From assembly GCA_023439545.1 (NCBI GenBank), contig JAEXNT010000003.1, positions 1-35,422 of the forward strand: 35,422 nucleotides of DNA. The letters run 5' to 3'. The position numbers and the translations under genes are program-made. Source of the DNA: Bacillota bacterium (GTDB lineage: Bacteria > Bacillota > Clostridia > Acetivibrionales > DTU013). Below the pieces are notes generated by a model, which worked only from the letters and a program-made list of their open reading frames with translations, was not told where the DNA came from and ran no database searches. Below, one piece after another: positions 14,783 through 22,650 of this stretch (position 1 is the first letter of the stretch; each line of letters opens with the position of its first letter).

Positions 14783-14865
14783 TATCATCACCATAAATAT
14801 AGCGCGAGTGATACAGCAATTACTTTATAATCATCGTCACACCAGCAGCTTGGTCATTTTTCCAT

Positions 14866-14894
14866 ATCATACCATAAATTAGTAAACTATTCAA
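14866..14894 (-). promoter_or_regulatory. Promoter of the flavodoxin-like gene
   Basis: Minus strand: TTGAAT, 17 bases, TATGAT; about 75 bases before the ATG. It lies in the short gap between the alaS-type gene and this one, so the flavodoxin gene is separately transcribed. Confidence 0.55.
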
Positions 14895-14920
14895 TGAAAG
14901 CAATAATCGCAGCCCCTACG

Positions 14921-16687
14921 TCAGCCAATAACAGCCTTAATTCGCCTTACACCGGCAGATGAGCTCTCTTCCTTCAATATTGTGAAATTTATCAGCTCTC
15001 CGGTATATGAAGCATGGGGTCCTCCGCAAATCTCCTTTGAATAGCCCGGTATCGTATACACCTTGACTTTATCGCCGTATTTATTGTCAAAAACACCTAT
15101 CGCTCCCTGTGCCTTCGCTTCTTCTGCCGTCATTTCTTCGCATTGAATTTCAACGTCCTGCCGAATTGCTTCGTTTACAATATTCTGAACTTCCGAGAGT
15201 TCGTCGGGCGTCAGCTTCCTGCAAAACGAAAAGTCGAAACGCAGTCTTTCAGGTGTAATGTTACTTCCTCTTTGATATATACCTTCACCCAACACCTTGC
15301 GGAGCGCTCCGTTCAGCAGGTGAGTCGCGGTGTGAAGTCTTGTGGTTTGATCACTGCTGTCCGCCATGCCGCCCTTGAATTTTTGTTCGGCTCCATGGCG
15401 GGACAACCTCTGATGGTCTTCAAATTTTCTATTGTATCCGTCCATATCCACAGAATATCCTTTTTCGGCGGCAAGCTCTACTGTAAATTCAACGGGGAAA
15501 CCGTATGTGTCATACAGCTTGAACACAATTTCCCCATCGAGGACTTTGTTATCTTCAATCTTTACAAAGTATGACTCCGCCTTTTTCAATCCTATATCGA
15601 GTGTTCTTTCAAACAGCGCCGATTCCTTTTCGATTTCACCGATAATGAATTCGCGGTTATTGTCAAGTTCATTGTATACATCGCTATAATTATCGATAAC
15701 TGTGATTGCCAGCGGGACAAGAATGCTTTTGCCGAACAGGCTTTTGCAGTGTCTTATAGCACGCCTGATCAATCGCCTTACGATGTAACCCTGCTCCGTG
15801 TTCGACGGAACGATTTTTCTGTCGTCTCCGAGAATGAAGGTAAAAGCCCGTGTGTGCTCACAGATTATCCTTATTTGTCTTTCGTTTTGTGCCGTTGGGC
15901 CGATACCTGTCAACTCTTCGATTTTTGTTATCAGAGGCAGGAAAAGTTCTGTTTCATAGACTGTATCAACACCGTTCATTATTGCCAAAACTCTCTCAAG
16001 GCCCATACCGGTATCGACATTTTTCTGAGGCAGGGGCGAATATGTCCCGTCCCCGTTTTTGTTGTACTCCATAAACACGTTGTTCCATATTTCAACGAAC
16101 TTTCCGCAATGGCACGCCGGACCGCATGCGTCACAGCATTTAGGACTGCCGGTATCATAAAATATCTCCGTATCAGGTCCGCAGGGCCCGGTTATCCCGG
16201 CTGGCCCCCACCAGTTTTCATCCCTGCCGTAAAAATAAATCTGTGAATCATTCATGCCTTGCCTTTTCCAAAGCATATAAGCTTCGTTATCACGCGGGAC
16301 GGTCTCATCACCTCCAAAGACTGTAACGGCTAGCTTATCCAGGGGTATTTGTAGTCGCCCGGTCAGCAGCTCATAACTCATTTTGATCGATTCAGACTTA
16401 AAATAGTCCCCGAGCGACCAGTTGCCGAGCATTTCAAAGGAAGTCAGATGGCTTGGATCTCCAACCTCATCTATGTCACATGTGCGTACGCATTTTTGCA
16501 CATCTGCAAGTCTTCTGCCGAGAGGATGTTTTTCACCCAGCAGATACGGAATAAGAGGATGCATTCCGGCTGTTGTAAAGAGCACGCTTGGATCGTTTTC
16601 GGGAAGTAAAGAAGCCGTTGCTATTTCTTTGTGTCCCTTTTCCGTGAAATAATCGATATAAAGCTTTCTCAGTTCCTTTGCGGTCAT
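14921..16687 (-). CDS. Short alanyl-tRNA synthetase (catalytic plus editing domain, no C-Ala)
   Basis: 588 residues; normal AlaRS has about 870. The class II core is complete: motif 1 region FTTAGMHPLIPYL, RRLADVQKCVRTCDIDEVG, motif 3 region with GMGLERVLAI. The editing domain is present: HTATHLLNGALRKVLG with the HxxxH metal site and EICGGPHASYTGE with C-x-x-x-H. It ends just after SSSAGVRRIKAVIG, where the C-Ala domain would follow. A cluster CCDACGPACHCGKF in the core marks the clostridial short paralogue group. It ligates Ala to tRNA-Ala or, if a paralogue, serves under stress or for resistance. AGGAGG lies 7 bases before ATG 16687, and a T-box leader controls it. Confidence 0.9.
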   Translation of the reverse strand: MTAKELRKLYIDYFTEKGHKEIATASLLPENDPSVLFTTAGMHPLIPYLLGEKHPLGRRLADVQKCVRTCDIDEVGDPSHLTSFEMLGNWSLGDYFKSESIKMSYELLTGRLQIPLDKLAVTVFGGDETVPRDNEAYMLWKRQGMNDSQIYFYGRDENWWGPAGITGPCGPDTEIFYDTGSPKCCDACGPACHCGKFVEIWNNVFMEYNKNGDGTYSPLPQKNVDTGMGLERVLAIMNGVDTVYETELFLPLITKIEELTGIGPTAQNERQIRIICEHTRAFTFILGDDRKIVPSNTEQGYIVRRLIRRAIRHCKSLFGKSILVPLAITVIDNYSDVYNELDNNREFIIGEIEKESALFERTLDIGLKKAESYFVKIEDNKVLDGEIVFKLYDTYGFPVEFTVELAAEKGYSVDMDGYNRKFEDHQRLSRHGAEQKFKGGMADSSDQTTRLHTATHLLNGALRKVLGEGIYQRGSNITPERLRFDFSFCRKLTPDELSEVQNIVNEAIRQDVEIQCEEMTAEEAKAQGAIGVFDNKYGDKVKVYTIPGYSKEICGGPHASYTGELINFTILKEESSSAGVRRIKAVIG

Positions 16688-16704
16688 ATTCTTTTCCTCC
16701 TAAA

Positions 16705-17020
16705 TAAAAAAATAAAAAGTCCCAAGAATTAGAAATAAAAAGTCCCAAGCCGAAAATTTCGACTTGGGACGAACTTTTGTATGTCCGCGTTACCACCCAA
16801 TTTCAGATGCTATTCTGCACTCTACCGGTACAAAAATACCGTTCTCTCTTTCTACGGCGGAGATTCCGTTGAAGCCTACTAAATAAATTTTTCGGTTCAC
16901 AGCTCGGAGACTGCTTCTATTTGCTCCTCGTGAAGGCTTGCACCAACCGCCCTCTCTCTGCGCTTCGGATACAAATATACTCTCTCGTCATTGCATTTAA
17001 GATATTCATTTATTATAAAT
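16705..17020 (-). ncRNA. T-box leader (tRNA-Ala-responsive riboswitch) of the short AlaRS
   Basis: On the minus strand the T-box core TGGGTGGTAACGCGG lies near 16786-16800, followed by the terminator GTCCCAAG...CTTGGGAC (16742-16770) and a T run. Uncharged tRNA would stabilise the antiterminator and permit transcription. In stem I, GCT (complement of 16901-16903), followed by a purine in GAGCTGTGAACC, is a good candidate specifier for alanine, matching the gene. The AGAGAGT and distal loop elements of stem I are recognisable around 16940-16990. Behind the terminator, AAATAAAAAGTCCCAAG is repeated once more (16722-16738), a partial duplication of the terminator arm. Confidence 0.88.
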
Positions 17021-17049
17021 AAAATACCAACGAGCATAAAAAAAGTCAA
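17021..17049 (-). promoter_or_regulatory. Promoter of the T-box/alaS-type transcript
   Basis: Minus strand: TTGACT, exactly 17 bases, TATTTT, positioned directly ahead of T-box stem I. It fits a vegetative SigA-type promoter. Confidence 0.6.
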
Positions 17050-17234
17050 CTCTTTTTACAAAAAAAAGCAGCAAAATAGATCCAATATCCTCCGGCAACC
17101 TTGTTGAAAAGTTCGCCAAGCACAGGTATCAAGACTCTACAAAATTACTGATTAAGTGACTGTTTAACTGGTTAAAGGAGTATGCTAAAATAAAATAAGG
17201 ATATTTATGTAATCCTTGTTAAAGGGGTAATGTT

Positions 17235-18557
17235 ATGAAAACATTGAATCGAGTAATATCTTCAGTATTGCTTTTTATTGCTATAAACTCTTTTAGTATA
17301 TTATTTTTTACAACTAAATGGTGGATAATCATTCCATTTGCCATTGCATATTTTCTACTAATCAATATATTTCCAGACTTCAAGAAACAGCCTACCTTCA
17401 GAATCAAAATGTTATCAGACGGGGTAGAGCTGCTTAGGCTTTTTTTAATTACAACTTCGCTAAGCGTCTTATATACAGTTTTTGTCGGAATAGAGACGAT
17501 TCCGGCAGAAGTGCACATTTTTATAATTTCCTCGTTAATTGTAATACTAGCTGAGTCACTATTGTTTTGGAACGGAATTGTAAGAGTATACGGCACCTCT
17601 ATCCAGCTCGGGATAAAGTGGCGTATTATCGGAATTGTCTGCGGCTGGATTCCGATTGTTCATATCTATGCACTGGTTAAAATCATAAATATTGCGGCAG
17701 AAGAAGCTGAGTTTGAGATTGAAAAGCTTGAATTAAATTCGATGCGCAAGGAGAAGGATATATGTCAAACACGCTACCCGCTTTTAATGGTGCACGGCGT
17801 ATTTTTTAGGGATACACGCTATTTCAATTACTGGGGGCGTATTCCCGGAGAGCTGATAAAAAATGGTGCTGTCATATACTATGGTCAGCAGCAGTCAGCA
17901 TCTTCTGTGAAAAGAAGCGGCGAGGAATTGTCCGATCGTATCAAAAACATCATTAGAGATACCGGATGTGAAAAAGTGAATATTATCGCTCATTCAAAAG
18001 GCGGTCTTGATAGCCGCTATGCAATCAGTTGCCTGAGCATGGATCAATATGTCGCATCACTAACAACTATCAATACGCCGCATAAAGGTTGCATTTTTGC
18101 AGATTATCTTTTGGAGAAAGTACCTGAAAAAGTGCGTAATTCTATTGCGAATAAATATAATACTGCTCTTGGAAAGCTTGGCGATGCAAATCCTGATTTT
18201 AATGCAGCCATTATGGACTTGACAGCTTCTCAATGTAAAGTTATGAATGAAACAGTAACTGATATACCGGGCGTATATTATCAGAGCGTCGGTTCAGAAA
18301 TGAATCGTGCCCGCAGCGGAAAATTCCCTTTGAACATTGCTTATCCATTTGTACGTCATTTTGATGGTGATAATGATGGTTTGGTTTCGGTCAAATCTGC
18401 ACAATGGGGTGAGAACTTTATTATGATATCTAATAATAGCAAACGTGGTGTTTCCCACGGTGACATTATCGATCTTAACCGTGAAAATATCAGGAGCTTT
18501 GATGTCAGGGAGTTTTATGTAAGCTTAGTTAAGGACTTAAAGAAAAGGGGATTATAA
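17235..18557 (+). CDS. Membrane-anchored alpha/beta-hydrolase (triacylglycerol lipase-like)
   Basis: 440 residues. About five hydrophobic segments within residues 5-150 anchor it in the membrane. The hydrolase domain starts at RYPLLMVHGVFFRD (oxyanion HG motif), followed by the nucleophile elbow IIAHSKGGLDSRYA (Ser near residue 255, A-H-S-K-G form), SLTTINTPHKG, the acid HFDGDNDGLVSV, and the base His in SHGDIIDL. This order Ser-Asp-His is that of bacterial family I lipases and esterases. ATG 17235 has AAAGGGG upstream. Substrate unknown. Part of this gene (18355-18397 plus 18534-18556) is found again at 25271-25335. AT-rich, unlike the alaS-type neighbour. Confidence 0.85.
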   Translation: MKTLNRVISSVLLFIAINSFSILFFTTKWWIIIPFAIAYFLLINIFPDFKKQPTFRIKMLSDGVELLRLFLITTSLSVLYTVFVGIETIPAEVHIFIISSLIVILAESLLFWNGIVRVYGTSIQLGIKWRIIGIVCGWIPIVHIYALVKIINIAAEEAEFEIEKLELNSMRKEKDICQTRYPLLMVHGVFFRDTRYFNYWGRIPGELIKNGAVIYYGQQQSASSVKRSGEELSDRIKNIIRDTGCEKVNIIAHSKGGLDSRYAISCLSMDQYVASLTTINTPHKGCIFADYLLEKVPEKVRNSIANKYNTALGKLGDANPDFNAAIMDLTASQCKVMNETVTDIPGVYYQSVGSEMNRARSGKFPLNIAYPFVRHFDGDNDGLVSVKSAQWGENFIMISNNSKRGVSHGDIIDLNRENIRSFDVREFYVSLVKDLKKRGL

Positions 18558-18622
18558 GCCGATTGAAAAAAGTAGTAATGATTTGAGTCTTGATTATTAA
18601 CCCTTAAAGCATGATAGCTTAA

Positions 18623-18662
18623 ATTAAGACAAAGATCTGCAAATGCAAATCCTTGTCTTAAT
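18623..18662. terminator. Hairpin behind the lipase and beside a tRNA tail
   Basis: ATTAAGACAA (18623-18632) and TTGTCTTAAT (18653-18662) form a perfect 10-bp stem around a 20-base loop that can pair partly with itself. No long T run follows, so it is a weak terminator. It occupies the position that terminators have beside the other tRNA tails, and lies 65 bases after the lipase stop. Confidence 0.5.
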
Positions 18663-18663
18663 C

Positions 18664-18700
18664 TGGTTGGAGCGATAGGATTCGTCCGTCTGCTGTGCTC
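18664..18700 (-). repeat. tRNA 3'-end-like tail, copy 1
   Basis: TGGTTGGAGCGATAGGATTC, followed by GTCCGTCTGCTGTGCTC, is a diverged copy of the tail at 20962-20998. The first part matches the complement of a tRNA 3' end (CCA, acceptor strand and T-loop). With the flanking CATACTACCGCCTCGACTTT it is part of a block also found downstream of pgk. Confidence 0.6.
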
Positions 18701-18715
18701 CGCTTTCATACTACC

Positions 18716-18866
18716 GCCTCGACTTTGTCACAGCCCACTTCGGATGGAAATGTGCATTCAGTACGTTTTCTTAATGCCTCGTGCTCGTTACGCTATTTAT
18801 CCAGAAGCGCGGCAACTCCGGGAAGGGTTTTGCCTTCTACAAGCTCAAGTGAAGCTCCCCCGCCTG
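18716..18866 (-). pseudogene. Duplicated 3' end of pgk with its downstream sequence
   Basis: Nearly identical to 21051-21197: the stretch includes the last codons of phosphoglycerate kinase (GGGASLELVEGKTLPGVAAL) and the 70 bases after its stop. The fragment starts abruptly inside the pgk coding sequence, at the end of a DUF559-like gene fragment (18867). It is non-functional and shows that DNA from the pgk unit, with its tRNA tail, was copied here. Confidence 0.85.
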
Positions 18867-18978
18867 TCGTACAATTGGATAGTGTTCAAATGCATCACAA
18901 CCACGCCCTGTCTTTCAAGTATAGCTGACCGCATTATATCTTTGCCCTGATCCAACTGGTTGTTATCAATTTCTACTT
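18867..18978 (-). pseudogene. Fragment of the DUF559-like gene
   Basis: Matches 25574-25705 within the intact DUF559-like gene: on the plus strand it shares TCAAATGCATCACA, ACGCCCTG, ATCTTTGCCCTG and TATTCGACTGC, with differences and a gap of about 18 bases. It encodes part of the region around VMHLSTIQLY and AVEYE in the parent, but has stops. Its high-coordinate end reaches into the end of the anti-sigma gene, and its low-coordinate end is joined to the pgk fragment. Confidence 0.75.
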
Positions 18979-20181
18979 ATTCGACTGCAAATTTGGCTGC
19001 AGCGCTTTCCCCGTCTTTACCAGCCTACCTGTGATTTCACCATTTGTATCCTTATAATATTGAAGTTCAACCAACTCACCATCCATTCCGAATCCGCCGC
19101 TCCCAATCCATACACCAGTCTCTCCCTCTTTGAACAAATAGTCCGGGTTGTCTTTGCCTTCTATTTTTCCCGAACTGTATTCATAAGTATAGCAAACCAT
19201 ACCCTCTTCATCATAGGTAACTTTTTTTACCGAATCAGGGATGACCTTGCCATCATCTGGTTGTGTGTCAGAAGCAAGGGAGTTTTCTCCGACGATTCCT
19301 GTATCCGTGGGACTGGTATCCGTGGGACTGGTCTGCTTCGAACTGCTATCCTTGCTTATGTCCGGTTTCGGATTCAACAATTCATCGAGATATTTTTCCG
19401 CTTTGACCGGGTCGGCTTTTTTCACATCAAGCGGCAAGTCAAATAACGCGCAGGCGCTTTTAGAATCCTTTACAAGACTGATCTCACCGGTTTTTTCATT
19501 ATAATCGACTGTTTTGTTATCAATGAAGGTCCCGGCACCTGCGTAAAGATATACACCCCTGTCGGCAAACGTCTCTACATTGTCACATTCGACCATCCTG
19601 TACATGGCTCCGTCAACTACGCATTCGCTATATCCGCCGTTCATCGTGAATATGTTCACCTGCCAGGGCTTTTGCCCTTTTATCAGCGGTGAGACGATAA
19701 AAGGATTCCGGCCATACTCATCCTCACTGACAGCCGGCATCGGACTGCCGTCCTGCTTTACTATGGATACTACTGCATAGGTTCTGTCCGGTTGCAGATT
19801 TTGCGCGGAACTCTTAAAGCTGCTCAAGTTTTTACCGGATGTAATCCCGAGCAACGTGAAGATATATCCTCCGGACGTAACGGATTTGTTGATTTCAATT
19901 GCATTTTCACCTTCAAACGCATTTGCAAGTTTCTGGTTGCCGATCTGTTCTGCGACCTGTTTTGGGCTAAGAAACTGCCAGGCTGCCAATGTGGTGACCG
20001 ATAGTAGTAGGGTACTTATGACAGCAACCAGAGCGATTGCTATTCTTTTATTTCTTATAGGTTTCATTGTTCTACTCTCCTTCAACTGTTTTTTGATTTT
20101 TTCCTGCAATGCTTCACTGGGTTCCGCTTCCGGGGAAAGAGCCAGTTTCAGAATGCGTTCCAATTGATCGAATTTATTCAT
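18973..20181 (-). CDS. Probable membrane anti-sigma factor
   Basis: About 402 residues. A cytosolic N-terminus (MNKFDQLERILKLALSPEAE) is followed by one membrane segment (IAIALVAVISTLLLSVTTLAAW, residues 45-66) and a long extracellular part. The outer part contains a Ser/Thr/Asp linker (SPTDT repeated) and a C-terminal beta-type region (YTYEYSSGKIEGKDNPDYLF). The layout and its place right behind an ECF sigma factor indicate an anti-sigma factor of the DUF4179/RsgI-like type, holding the sigma factor at the membrane. The ATG at 20181 (GGAGGG 8 bases before) overlaps the sigma stop codon region. The last codons (LQPNLQSNK) seem to come from the inserted DUF559-like fragment, so the original C-terminus may be lost. 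Confidence 0.72.
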   Translation of the reverse strand: MNKFDQLERILKLALSPEAEPSEALQEKIKKQLKESRTMKPIRNKRIAIALVAVISTLLLSVTTLAAWQFLSPKQVAEQIGNQKLANAFEGENAIEINKSVTSGGYIFTLLGITSGKNLSSFKSSAQNLQPDRTYAVVSIVKQDGSPMPAVSEDEYGRNPFIVSPLIKGQKPWQVNIFTMNGGYSECVVDGAMYRMVECDNVETFADRGVYLYAGAGTFIDNKTVDYNEKTGEISLVKDSKSACALFDLPLDVKKADPVKAEKYLDELLNPKPDISKDSSSKQTSPTDTSPTDTGIVGENSLASDTQPDDGKVIPDSVKKVTYDEEGMVCYTYEYSSGKIEGKDNPDYLFKEGETGVWIGSGGFGMDGELVELQYYKDTNGEITGRLVKTGKALQPNLQSNK

Positions 20182-20701
20182 ACCAGCAACCCTCCAAAAC
20201 TTGTTCAAGTTCTTTTCGCGCCTTATAAAGCCGACTTTTCACTGTGCCCTTTGGAATTTTCAGTACCGATGCGATCTCTTCAACGGACATTTCAGCGGTA
20301 TAATACATGTACAAGGGTATTTTCAGCTTCTCGTTCAATTCATTGGCCGCTGCTTGTATCAAGGTCCGGCATTCCCTGGAAATAACAATCCCTTCCGGAG
20401 TTGAGCCGTCACTGAGCATGTCAGCTCCGGATACTCCATCGCATGGTTCCTCTACAGGCGCAATTCGATTGCGCCTGGCGCCTTTCCTTTGATTGTTTTT
20501 CCATAAGCCCACAGCAAGAGAAATGAGAAATCCTTTTGGATTCTGATCTTTTTTCATTTTTGAGCAAAGCTCAATCGCTTTCAGGAATGTTTCCTGATAC
20601 AGATCGTCCGTATCCGCTCTGTTTTTCGCAAGCTTATGACAGAATCCGTAGACGGCTTTGCCGTATAGCCTTGCAAGGTCTTCCAATTCCGTGGTGTCCA
20701 A
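20174..20701 (-). CDS. ECF-type RNA polymerase sigma factor
   Basis: About 175 residues. Region 2 is DLARLYGKAVYGFCHKLAKN followed by ADTDDLYQETFLKAIEL, with the core-binding helix. Region 4 is LKIPLYMYYTAEMSVEEIASVLKIPKGTVKSRLYKARKEL, the DNA-recognition helix-turn-helix for -35 elements. The TTG at 20701 has GGGAGAGG just before it and gives the normal family N-terminus; ATG 20719 is the alternative, and the open frame extends to 20893 without support. Its stop region overlaps the anti-sigma start, so the two form an operon. The targets are unknown. Confidence 0.88.
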   Translation of the reverse strand: MDTTELEDLARLYGKAVYGFCHKLAKNRADTDDLYQETFLKAIELCSKMKKDQNPKGFLISLAVGLWKNNQRKGARRNRIAPVEEPCDGVSGADMLSDGSTPEGIVISRECRTLIQAAANELNEKLKIPLYMYYTAEMSVEEIASVLKIPKGTVKSRLYKARKELEQVLEGCWYE

Positions 20702-20926
20702 AAAACCTCTCCCTTCCATAGGTTGAATGATAAATCCGGAGTAGCTACTCAATAAAATATCGTCGTGACAATGCATTTGGTTCATTCTGGAGAAAAGAGA
20801 ATAAAACGTCGGTAGAATCCCATCAACTTGTGAATTATACAAGCCTGCAAAAACTGTATACAACAAAAGCAACCCGTGACGGTCTACTTCCATTGTAAAA
20901 AAGAGGTATCTCTTTCAGGGTAAAAG

Positions 20927-20955
20927 AAAAACTTCGGGGTAAACCCGAAGTTTTT
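20927..20955 (-). terminator. Terminator downstream of pgk
   Basis: AAAAACTTCGGG (20927-20938) pairs with CCCGAAGTTTTT (20944-20955), loop GTAAA. A strong bidirectional rho-independent hairpin, with T runs on both strands. It follows the tRNA tail on the minus strand. Confidence 0.85.
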
Positions 20956-20961
20956 TTCTTT

Positions 20962-21080
20962 TGGTCGGAGTGACAGGATTCGAACGTCTGCTGCGCTCAA
21001 TCTGGGTCGCGGGATCCTGTATCCCTGAGAACATGCATACTACCGCCTCGACTTTAGTCTCGGCCCGCTTCGGCTGAAAA
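20962..21080 (-). repeat. tRNA 3'-end-like tail, copy 2, with conserved 3' flank
   Basis: TGGTCGGAGTGACAGGATTC is the complement of a tRNA end: CCA, acceptor strand and T-loop (TTCGAATCC). It fits common tRNA-Pro ends best. The T-stem partner is not maintained (GACG instead of ACAGG), and nothing further of a tRNA follows, so it is a tail only. The next 80 bases, with GGGATCCTGTAT and CATACTACCGCC, recur at 25336-25405, and the last part at 18700-18720. Confidence 0.75.
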
Positions 21081-21122
21081 TATGCATACAGCGCGTTTTC
21101 TTAACGTCTCGCGCCCGTTACG

Positions 21123-22391
21123 CTATTTATCCAGGAGCGCGGCAACTCCGGGAAGGGTTTTGCCTTCTACAAGCTCAAGTGAAGCTCCTCCGCCTGTGGA
21201 AATATGCGACATTTTATCGGCCAGTCCTGCCTTGTTTACGGCGGAAACGCTGTCGCCGCCGCCAATAACAGTGCAGGCGCCGGTTAAGCCGGCAATAGTT
21301 TGCGCTAAAGCAAAGGTACCTTTTGCGAAGTTGGGCATTTCAAAAACTCCAACAGGACCGTTCCAAAAAACAGTCTTGGCTCCGGAAAGTGCATTGCTGA
21401 ACAGCTCTATTGACTTCGGCCCTATATCGAAGCCCTTCCAGTCATCCGGAATGATCTCATCGGAGGTTATCTCTGTAACTGCATCAGGGCTCATTTCTTT
21501 GGCGACCACATGATCTACAGGGAGATATATTTCGGAGCCTTTGGATGCCGCTTTGGCGATAATGGCCTTAGCCGTATCGAGCATATCATCTTCAACCAGG
21601 GATGCCCCGGTGGAGACGCCTTTTGCTTTTAAGAAGGTATAAGCCATGGAACCGCCGATGATCAGTGCATCAGCCTTGTTCAAAAGGCTTTCGAGAACTG
21701 CGAGCTTGGATGAAACCTTCGCTCCGCCAATGATAGCAACGAAGGGCTTTGCTGCATCGTTGACCACTTTTTCCTGAAGATAAACCAGCTCTTTTTCCAT
21801 TAAAAATCCCGCAACAGCCGGAAGATACTGTGCAATAGTCTCCGTTGAAGCATGAGCTCTATGAGCGGTTCCGAAGGCATCATTTACATAAATATCAGCA
21901 TAGGACGCCAGCTCCTTCGCCATTTTTTCCCGGTCGGAAGCTTCCTTGCTGGTCTCTTCCTTGAAGAAACGGGTATTTTCAAGCATGAGAACCTCGCCAT
22001 CCTTGAGTGCGGCTGCCTTAGCTTTGGCTTCCTCTCCCAAACAGCTGGCTGCGAACTGAACGGGTTTTCCCAGCAGCTTTGAGAGATAATCTGCTACAGG
22101 AGCTAATTTGTGTTTGCCAGCCATATATGCCGCCTCATCAAAGGGCTTGCCCTCGGCAGCAGCTTTGTCACGGGCTTTCTGTCCGTCTTTTTTCGGATCT
22201 CCGAGATGACTCATTAAGATGAGTCCGGTGACATTTTGGTCCAAAATGTACTTGATTGTAGGCAGAGCTGCCTTAATCCGAGTATCGTCCTGGACAACAC
22301 CCTCTTTCATGGGTACGTTAAAATCGACTCGCATGATAACCTTTTTACCCGTCAAAGAGATATCCCTGACTGTTTTTTTCGATATGCCCAT
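21123..22391 (-). CDS. pgk: Phosphoglycerate kinase
   Basis: About 422 residues, a complete enzyme. It makes ATP from 1,3-bisphosphoglycerate in glycolysis. Motifs: VIMRVDFNVPMKEG (N-terminal signature), GLILMSHLGDPKKD, the substrate-domain ENTRFFKEE, GGAKVSSKL, ADALIIGGSMAYTFLKAKG, FWNGPVGVFEMPNFAKGT and CTVIGGGDSVSAV. An insertion around residue 75 (DKAAAEGKPFDEAAYMAGK) is typical of clostridial forms. ATG 22391 has AGGAGG 7 bases before it; the upstream ORF extension is not used. Usually pgk sits in a gap-pgk-tpiA cluster; here it stands alone, with its own terminator, which is odd for a core gene and suggests a relocated or second copy. Confidence 0.96.
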   Translation of the reverse strand: MGISKKTVRDISLTGKKVIMRVDFNVPMKEGVVQDDTRIKAALPTIKYILDQNVTGLILMSHLGDPKKDGQKARDKAAAEGKPFDEAAYMAGKHKLAPVADYLSKLLGKPVQFAASCLGEEAKAKAAALKDGEVLMLENTRFFKEETSKEASDREKMAKELASYADIYVNDAFGTAHRAHASTETIAQYLPAVAGFLMEKELVYLQEKVVNDAAKPFVAIIGGAKVSSKLAVLESLLNKADALIIGGSMAYTFLKAKGVSTGASLVEDDMLDTAKAIIAKAASKGSEIYLPVDHVVAKEMSPDAVTEITSDEIIPDDWKGFDIGPKSIELFSNALSGAKTVFWNGPVGVFEMPNFAKGTFALAQTIAGLTGACTVIGGGDSVSAVNKAGLADKMSHISTGGGASLELVEGKTLPGVAALLDK

Positions 22392-22554
22392 GTGTAACCT
22401 CCTGTTTTTTCCTCTCAAAATAAATAACTTCGAGGCTTAAGTCCCCAAATATAAACTGCTTAATACTTTAGATTCCATTGAATATTGGTATAATATTACC
22501 AGAAAACAAGATGTACAACAAGGGATTTGAGTTTTATAAGCCCGAAATTTCTTT

Positions 22555-22590
22555 TGGTCGGAATGACGCTAAAAGAATTTCTCGCAATTT
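22555..22590 (-). repeat. tRNA 3'-end-like tail, copy 3
   Basis: TGGTCGGAATGACGCTAAAAG, followed by GAATTTC. The first 13 bases match the other tails with one change; the T-loop part is replaced. It lies 60 bases after the amidase stop on the minus strand. On its low-coordinate side AAGCCCGAAATTTCTTT, resembling half of the pgk terminator, is present but no full hairpin. The region 22419-22650 is otherwise non-coding and must hold the pgk promoter. Confidence 0.55.
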
Positions 22591-22650
22591 CGTTTCCGGT
22601 CAATAACTATTTGAGTGAATAACTAATTGGGTAAATATTTGGTTGGGACA

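Noticed and set aside
20962..21000. A complete tRNA at the tail downstream of pgk
   Set aside because: Only the acceptor 3' strand, T-stem 3' strand and T-loop are present; the partner strands are missing.
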